Of a DNA stretch of 64,000 bases, positions 59,676 to 64,000 are shown in pieces (positions within the stretch are counted from its first letter, which is position 1; every line of letters starts with the position of its first letter). The DNA is from Arthrobacter sp. P2b (GTDB taxonomy: Bacteria; Actinomycetota; Actinomycetes; Actinomycetales; Micrococcaceae). The position numbers and the translations under genes are program-made. Below the pieces are notes generated by a model. The model was not told the DNA's origin and searched no databases. It was given only the letters and a program-made list of their open reading frames with translations. Location of the stretch: positions 1 to 64,000 of the forward strand of contig NZ_FVZL01000001.1 in assembly GCF_900168295.1 (NCBI RefSeq), read 5' to 3'.

Positions 59676-60353
59676 CTATGCCTGTTCCACCAGCAGTCCC
59701 TTAGCTTTGAGTACATCCGTCAGGTTGCACAGGTCGAGGGTGGTGCCGCCGGCCTTGTAGAGGCCGATGAGCTCACGCTCAGCGTCGTCGCGTTCCTGCG
59801 ACAGGCGGATCACTTCCTCAATCTCGTCCTTGCGGACCACCACCACGCCGTCGGCGTCGCCGCGGAGGACGTCGCCGGGGTAGATGATCTCGTCGCCGAA
59901 GACCACAGGGTGGTTGATGGGACCAATGGTTTCCTTGACGGTGCCCTTGATGGAGACGCTCCCGGAGAAGACGGGCAGCCCCAGCTCAATGAGGTCCTGG
60001 GTGTCTCGGACGCCGGAGTCAGTCACCAGGCCGGCGAGTCCCTTGGCTTTCATGGCGTTGCCGAGGACGTCGCCGAAGGTTCCGGCTTCCTCGTACTCCC
60101 CTGCTGCCGCCAGGATGACGTCGCCGGGCTGTGCGTAGTGAATGGCCACCTGCAGCATGAGGTTGTCCCTGGGTGCACAGCGGACTGTGGTGGCGGGGCC
60201 GCAGAAGGACATGGCCCTGTCGATCGGCTTGATGCGGGAGCTGAGTGCTCCCTTGCGTCCCTGGGCCTCGTGGATGGTGGCTGACGAGAATTTCGCAAGC
60301 CGGCTGACGGCGTCGGCGCTGGGGCGGTCGATACTGGTTTTGACGTGGATCAT
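59676..60353 (-). CDS. RraA-family aldolase (HMG/CHA aldolase or oxaloacetate decarboxylase)
   Basis: 225 residues. The metal site motif D-X20-R-D is present exactly (FGD...GVRD), with GDVILAAAGEYEEAGTFGDV and GLAGLVTDSGVRDTQ. Members cleave 4-hydroxy-4-methyl-2-oxoglutarate or 4-carboxy-4-hydroxy-2-oxoadipate to pyruvate plus a keto acid, and decarboxylate oxaloacetate. Located 24 bp behind an aminotransferase, it could act on the 2-oxo acid that enzyme makes. It is on the LysR promoter C transcript. Confidence 0.85.
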   Translation of the reverse strand: MIHVKTSIDRPSADAVSRLAKFSSATIHEAQGRKGALSSRIKPIDRAMSFCGPATTVRCAPRDNLMLQVAIHYAQPGDVILAAAGEYEEAGTFGDVLGNAMKAKGLAGLVTDSGVRDTQDLIELGLPVFSGSVSIKGTVKETIGPINHPVVFGDEIIYPGDVLRGDADGVVVVRKDEIEEVIRLSQERDDAERELIGLYKAGGTTLDLCNLTDVLKAKGLLVEQA

Positions 60354-60377
60354 GGCGTTTTCCTTCAGTGGGTTGGA

Positions 60378-61586
60378 TCAGGTGAGGGCCCGGACGGCCT
60401 TATCGATGGCAGCGATGGATTCTTCGATGATGTCCAGGCTGGTGGCGTAGGAGATGCGGAAGTAGGGGCCCAGGCCGTAGGCGGATCCCTGGATGACCGC
60501 TACGGAGGCCTGGTCGAGCAGGTAGAAAACAAAGTCCTGGTCGTCGGCGATGACGCTGCCGTCCGGCGTCGTCTTCCCGATGGCACCTGCACAGTTGACG
60601 TAGGCGTAGAAGGCGCCTTCCGGCGTCGCACAGGACAATCCGTCGATGGCGTTCAGGCCGGCGACGGCGGTATCCCGGCGGCTGCGGTACGTCTCCACGC
60701 TTTCGCGGACGAAGCCCTGGTCACCTGTGAGCGCGGCCGCGCTGGCGGCCTGGCTCACGGAGGACGGGCAGGAGGAAATTTGTGACTGCAGTTTGTTGAT
60801 GGCGGCCATGAGCGGCGCCGGTCCTGCCGCGTAGCCCAGCCGCCAGCCGGTCATGGCGTAGGCCTTGGACACGCCATTGACGGCGAGGATGCGGTCCTTC
60901 AGTTCCGGGGCCACCTCCACCAGGCTGGTGAGCTTGCCTTCGCCGAAGTAGATCTGGTCGTAAATTTCGTCCGTAAGGATGTAGACGTGCGGGAAGCCTG
61001 CCAGGACGTCAGCGAGTGCCCGCAGTTCCGCCGGGGAGTAGACGGTGCCGGTGGGGTTGGAGGGCGTGTTCAGGATGACCCACTTGGTCCGCCCTGTCAG
61101 TGCCGCGCCAAGGGCCTCGGGTGTCAGCTTGAATCCGACATCCTCGCCGCAGGGGACGATGAGGGGCGTGCCTTCGTTGGCGAGCACCATGTCCGGGTAG
61201 GAAACCCAGTACGGGGCGGGGACAATCACTTCGTCGCCGGCGTCGAGGGAAGCCATGAAGGCGGTGAAGATAACCTGTTTCGCTCCGCCGCCGATGGTGA
61301 TCTCGGCTGGCGTGTAGTGCAAACCTGTTCGTCGCTCGAGGGTCTGGAGGATGGCGGTCTGCAGTGCAGGCGTTCCAGTGACCGAAGTGTATTTGGTGTC
61401 GCCGCGGTCGATGGCCTCCACCGCGGCGGCCTTGACGTGTTGGGGGGTGTCGAAGTCCGGCTCGCCGACAGTCAGGTCCAGGATGCGGCGCCCTTCCGCC
61501 TTCAGCTCACGCACCCGGGCGGCGGCGGCCACGCTGGCGGAAGACTTGATGCGGGACACCCGCGATGCAGGTACAAATTCAGACAT
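60378..61586 (-). CDS. Class I/II aminotransferase (aspartate-aminotransferase-like)
   Basis: 402 residues. The PLP lysine lies in AVNGVSKAYAMTGWRLGYAA, with NTPSNPTGTVYS and LTDEIYDQIYFGEG being the other cofactor contacts. The length and the RIKSSASVAAAARVRELKAE opening match the AspC/PatA subgroup (Arg-aspartate type). AGGAAGAGACC precedes the ATG. In this operon it probably transaminates a glutamate analogue to the substrate of the RraA-type aldolase (inference). Confidence 0.88.
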   Translation of the reverse strand: MSEFVPASRVSRIKSSASVAAAARVRELKAEGRRILDLTVGEPDFDTPQHVKAAAVEAIDRGDTKYTSVTGTPALQTAILQTLERRTGLHYTPAEITIGGGAKQVIFTAFMASLDAGDEVIVPAPYWVSYPDMVLANEGTPLIVPCGEDVGFKLTPEALGAALTGRTKWVILNTPSNPTGTVYSPAELRALADVLAGFPHVYILTDEIYDQIYFGEGKLTSLVEVAPELKDRILAVNGVSKAYAMTGWRLGYAAGPAPLMAAINKLQSQISSCPSSVSQAASAAALTGDQGFVRESVETYRSRRDTAVAGLNAIDGLSCATPEGAFYAYVNCAGAIGKTTPDGSVIADDQDFVFYLLDQASVAVIQGSAYGLGPYFRISYATSLDIIEESIAAIDKAVRALT

Positions 61587-61633
61587 GGTCTCTTCCTAAA
61601 GAGTCAGAAGCGAGCGGTACTCGTTTCCTTTCG

Positions 61634-61699
61634 ACCCTAGGGAAATCCGGGCGGTATGGATAAGACCTAAAGTGCGTGGACGGATAAGCGTCCCTTATG
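61634..61699 (-). promoter_or_regulatory. LysR-type promoter C (aminotransferase-aldolase operon)
   Basis: Minus strand: ATA-N9-TAT (61698-61684), 17 nt, GTC (61666-61664), TTATCC (61663-61658), 18 nt, TAGGGT (61639-61634). The spacing equals promoters A, B and D. The box CATAAGGGACGCTTAT is itself a strong palindrome. Confidence 0.72.
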
Positions 61700-61817
61700 G
61701 CTGCCCGACCCACACTTTCCCGTTATGGGCCCACGCACAATTGGTATTTCCGCCGCTGCATCCCACCGCCTAACCTCAAATCTGGCCCATCCCGCGGAAC
61801 CGAACCGAGGAGCGAAC

Positions 61818-62330
61818 TTGGCCCTTGCAGCACACCTTGACAGCGGTTTCTACCGCTATCGGGGAATACCAAAGCCCGACAACGCCGAGCTTCAGGCAGA
61901 AAAGATCAGGAAGCTGCTCAAGGCGAACCGGCAGCGTCTTGCGTTCAACGCGAGCAGCATGCGTCCGCTGTCCGCCCGGCTGAACCAGCAGGTTGCGCAG
62001 GCGCTCCACGACGGGCTGAAAGTTACCCGGCTGGCCGAAACCACAGGATTGTCACGGTGGACTGTCCGGACCATAGGCCTGTCCTTCAGCGATCTCCTGC
62101 CATCGGGGCTGCCGGCCGAGCAGCGGCTCGCGATGATTATGGAGCTGAAGTCAGAGCTGGCTGAGCTCGAGGCGTCCAAGGCGGACCTGGAGCAGAAGCG
62201 GCTTGAGCTGCTTGCCGCGGCCCGCCGGCTCGGTGTGATGGATGACTTCGAACTCGCCGCGCTCAGCGGCCTGCAGAGCGAGACAGTCCGGAGGATGACG
62301 TGGGGCCGCCAGGCGGAGCCGACTCCCTGA
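61818..62330 (+). CDS. DNA-binding protein with two HTH segments and a coiled coil
   Basis: 170 residues from TTG 61818 (GAGGAG upstream); longer starts are less likely. Segment 1, VTRLAETTGLSRWTVRTIGL, and segment 2, DDFELAALSGLQSETVRRMT, both look like helix-turn-helix units. Between them RLAMIMELKSELAELEASKA is a coiled coil for dimerisation. It is not assigned to a known family. It is divergent from the aminotransferase operon, so it may be a second regulator there. Confidence 0.62.
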   Translation: MALAAHLDSGFYRYRGIPKPDNAELQAEKIRKLLKANRQRLAFNASSMRPLSARLNQQVAQALHDGLKVTRLAETTGLSRWTVRTIGLSFSDLLPSGLPAEQRLAMIMELKSELAELEASKADLEQKRLELLAAARRLGVMDDFELAALSGLQSETVRRMTWGRQAEPTP

Positions 62331-62343
62331 CAGTGCCGGGAGT

Positions 62344-62715
62344 CTACCGGTGCTGATCGACGAGGACCGGGTTGCCGTCCGGGTCCACGACGATGAAGCT
62401 CGCCGGGCCCGTGCTTCCCGGGTCGGCTTCCGCCACGAATTCCACGCCCTGCTCCTTGAGCTCCCGCTGCAGCTCGCGCACATCGGTGAAGGAGTCCAGC
62501 GGCTCGGCATTCTGGTTCCAGCCCGGGTTGAACGTGAGCATGTTCTTCTCGAACATTCCCTGGAACAGGCCAACGACGGTCTCGCCGTTCTTCAGGATGA
62601 GCCAGTTCTGCGACATGTCACCGCCGAAACTGCTGAAGCCGAGTTTCTCGTAGAACGCGGCCGACGCCGCAAGGTCCTTGACGGTCAGGCTGACTGAGAA
62701 CGCGCCGAGCTGCAT
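62344..62715 (-). CDS. VOC (glyoxalase/bleomycin-resistance-like) protein
   Basis: 123 residues. [20 protein letters not shown] is the typical first beta-alpha-beta unit, [20 protein letters not shown] the second strand set, and [20 protein letters not shown] the closing motif. The short length means one VOC module pair that probably dimerises. The ligand is unknown. ATG 62715 is preferred because upstream residues do not resemble the family. Confidence 0.82.
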   Translation of the reverse strand: MQLGAFSVSLTVKDLAASAAFYEKLGFSSFGGDMSQNWLILKNGETVVGLFQGMFEKNMLTFNPGWNQNAEPLDSFTDVRELQRELKEQGVEFVAEADPGSTGPASFIVVDPDGNPVLVDQHR

Positions 62716-62872
62716 GTGGTGCTCCACTCTCCGGAACGGGCTGATGCCTCTTGATGATACGGCGCGTGGCAAGGACTCACGGAGGAAACTTTCAGCAATC
62801 CGGCCGGTACCGGAACCCGGTTCTCTAAACTGGCCAAGGACCATAGCCACACCAAGAGCAAGGGAGCCAGGA

Positions 62873-63295
62873 ATGAGCGGAGTAGTTGTTGTAGGAGTGG
62901 ACGCCAGCCAGTCGGCCAGGAAAGCCGCGGAAGTTGCCCGGGACCTGGCGGAATCCCTGGGAGCTTCGCTTCACGTAGTGACCGCGTTCGAGACCGAGAA
63001 CGCCGAAGTCTTCGGCAGCGGCTCGGACACGGTGCGTATTTCGAACGCCGACAGCGCCGAAATCGTCGCGAACGAACTGGGCAAATCAGGACAGGGGCCG
63101 AAAATCACCTACTCGGCAGCCCGCGGCAAACCGGCAGATTCCCTGATCAGGGAAGCCATCCGCCTGGACGCCCGGCTGATCGTTGTAGGCAACCGCAGGA
63201 TGCGCGGCATCGGCCGCCTCCTGGGCAGCGTCGCCAACAGCGTGGCGCACAACGCGCCGTGCGATGTGTACATCGCCAACACGTACGACGACTGA
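62873..63295 (+). CDS. Universal stress protein, UspA family
   Basis: 140 residues from ATG 62873 with AGGGAG upstream. [20 protein letters not shown] is the family start, and [20 protein letters not shown] then [13 protein letters not shown] is the ATP-binding G-2x-G-9x-G-S motif, so it is probably the nucleotide-binding type. Such proteins rise under starvation and other stress. It is followed by a strong terminator. Confidence 0.9.
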   Translation: MSGVVVVGVDASQSARKAAEVARDLAESLGASLHVVTAFETENAEVFGSGSDTVRISNADSAEIVANELGKSGQGPKITYSAARGKPADSLIREAIRLDARLIVVGNRRMRGIGRLLGSVANSVAHNAPCDVYIANTYDD

Positions 63296-63308
63296 CAGCT
63301 GAGCCAGG

Positions 63309-63348
63309 CAAGCGAACGACGACGGGACCTCCCGCCGTCGTTCGCTTG
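63309..63348. terminator. Bidirectional terminator hairpin
   Basis: CAAGCGAACGACGACGGGA, 2 nt, then its complement with one mismatch, followed by TTTTAA. It shares the GCGAACGACGGCGGGA sequence with the hairpin at 13.2 kb. It lies between convergent USP and GPP34 genes. Confidence 0.82.
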
Positions 63349-63390
63349 TTTTAAGCGCCAGCCGCGGGGTTCCTCGCGGCACCGGTGCAC

Positions 63391-64000
63391 TTAGGTCGCG
63401 GCTTCCGCCTCCGCCAGCCTGACCGAGCGGAGCTCCTCGACGACTGCATGGGAAGGCCAATGGCTGTACGTCAATTCCCGGGCCCGGCCGCGATCGGCCT
63501 CCGGGAACAGCCTCTCCAGCAGCCCCACCGCGTGCAGGAGTGCGATCAGCGCGTTGGTTCGTGGATCGGCCACCGCAGGTTCCACCGACCCGGCAGCCAT
63601 TGTTGCCGAAATCTTCTGCAGCAGCGCCGCCTCGGGAGCATGGTCCTTCTCCGGATACCGTGTGGTCCTGAACAGCCCCAGGTGTTTCTCACCTACATGC
63701 TGCACGATGCCCAGCGCAGCCATTCCCTCATAGATCCGGTGCACCTCGGCACGGCTTTCCAGCATGGAAACCCAGCGCTTGGGCGTGTGCGGCCGTGACT
63801 TGTGCCGGATCAGGTCCAGCTGCTGCTGGAAATCGGACTCCACCGCAGTGCCGGTGGCCCGGACATGCCTGCCCTGCAGTTCGATGGCACCAAGCAGATC
63901 CAGCTCGGCCAGGATGGCACCGGCCACGCCGGCCTGGAGGAAGGGCTGCGGCACATCGGGCTCGCCGTCCGCGTCATTTGTTGCCAGTAGGAGGAATGCC
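63391..64000 (-). CDS. GPP34 (Golgi phosphoprotein 3-like) family protein, 5' end outside window
   Basis: At least 203 codons, continuing beyond the right edge (upstream residues read AFLLLATNDADGEPDVP). FLLLATNDADG and LQAGVAGAILAELDLLGAIE are the GPP34 hallmarks; residues toward the end (LLHAVGLLERLFPEADRGRA) match the C-terminal helices. The eukaryotic relative binds phosphatidylinositol-4-phosphate; the role in actinobacteria is unclear. Confidence 0.82.
   Translation of the reverse strand, partial: AFLLLATNDADGEPDVPQPFLQAGVAGAILAELDLLGAIELQGRHVRATGTAVESDFQQQLDLIRHKSRPHTPKRWVSMLESRAEVHRIYEGMAALGIVQHVGEKHLGLFRTTRYPEKDHAPEAALLQKISATMAAGSVEPAVADPRTNALIALLHAVGLLERLFPEADRGRARELTYSHWPSHAVVEELRSVRLAEAEAAT

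Noticed and set aside
61701..61735. CCCGTTATGGGCCCACGCA as a fifth LysR-type site
   Set aside because: It looks like the outer half of the other sites but lacks the ATA partner at the required 9-nt distance.
1..64000. tRNA, rRNA, insertion sequences and phage genes
   Set aside because: None were seen by reading: no tRNA-like ends, no transposase or integrase motifs, and no terminal inverted repeats bounding a gene block.

Overview
The window looks like a chromosomal segment of a high-GC Gram-positive soil actinobacterium, most probably Arthrobacter/Pseudarthrobacter or a close Micrococcaceae relative. The reasons are very GC-rich third codon positions, frequent GTG/TTG starts, a DUF222-type HNH endonuclease, GAF-ANTAR regulators, DtxR/IdeR-type iron boxes and recurring hairpins built on an ACGGCGGGA/TCCCGCCGT core at gene ends. 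I saw no rRNA, tRNA, CRISPR array, phage block or transposase. The DNA is ordinary accessory chromosome: catabolic operons, transporters and regulators.

Layout. 1-3.5 kb: asparagine operon on the minus strand (GntR regulator, Ser/Lys-type asparaginase, aspartase, permease). 3.6-5.2 kb: hipBA toxin-antitoxin pair with two matching operators. 5.2-14.9 kb: single genes (toroid protein, uracil-DNA-glycosylase-like protein, HNH endonuclease with 13-residue repeats, GH35 beta-galactosidase with a LacI-type operator, thioesterase, ArsR-SRPBCC pair, S51-like peptidase). 14.9-18.7 kb: four GAF-ANTAR regulators with two paralogous small partner proteins. 18.7-23.8 kb: siderophore uptake cluster around an iron box. 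23.8-24.6 kb: two tandem copies of a leader-plus-small-protein module. 24.7-31.2 kb: TPR protein, CPBP protease, LacI regulator, and an iron-box-controlled penicillin-acylase/N-acyltransferase pair. 31.2-37.5 kb: lipoprotein, alcohol dehydrogenase, Bcr/CflA exporter with its divergent regulator, SDR, aldose dehydrogenase. 37.5-42.1 kb: sulfonate import and desulfonation operon behind a putative cysteine-sensing leader peptide. 42.1-45.2 kb: DUF817, MpaB-type oxygenase, MHS transporter. 45.5-51 kb: gluconate/idonate/ketogluconate genes. 51-62.3 kb: 5-oxoprolinase, polyamine-type ABC transporter, LysR regulator, a small unknown protein, RraA-type aldolase and aminotransferase. 62.3-64 kb: VOC protein, universal stress protein, and a GPP34 protein cut by the window end.

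Most interesting result. Four promoters between 53.7 and 61.7 kb share one architecture: a LysR-type box ATA-N9-TAT, then exactly 17 nt, then GTC directly before a TT-starting -35 hexamer. A TANNNT -10 follows 18-19 nt later in three of the four. These promoters precede the 5-oxoprolinase operon, the ABC transporter operon (beside the lysR gene), a 76-codon orphan gene, and the aminotransferase-aldolase operon. I infer one LysR regulon for import and degradation of a glutamate- or pyroglutamate-type compound.

Other signals worth following are the GAF-ANTAR/small-protein pairs, the duplicated structured leader with 60-65-residue proteins, the Cys-Cys-Cys leader peptide before ssuA, the iron-regulated acylase/acyltransferase pair with a possible frame break, and a 34-bp element present at both ends of the drug-exporter gene.
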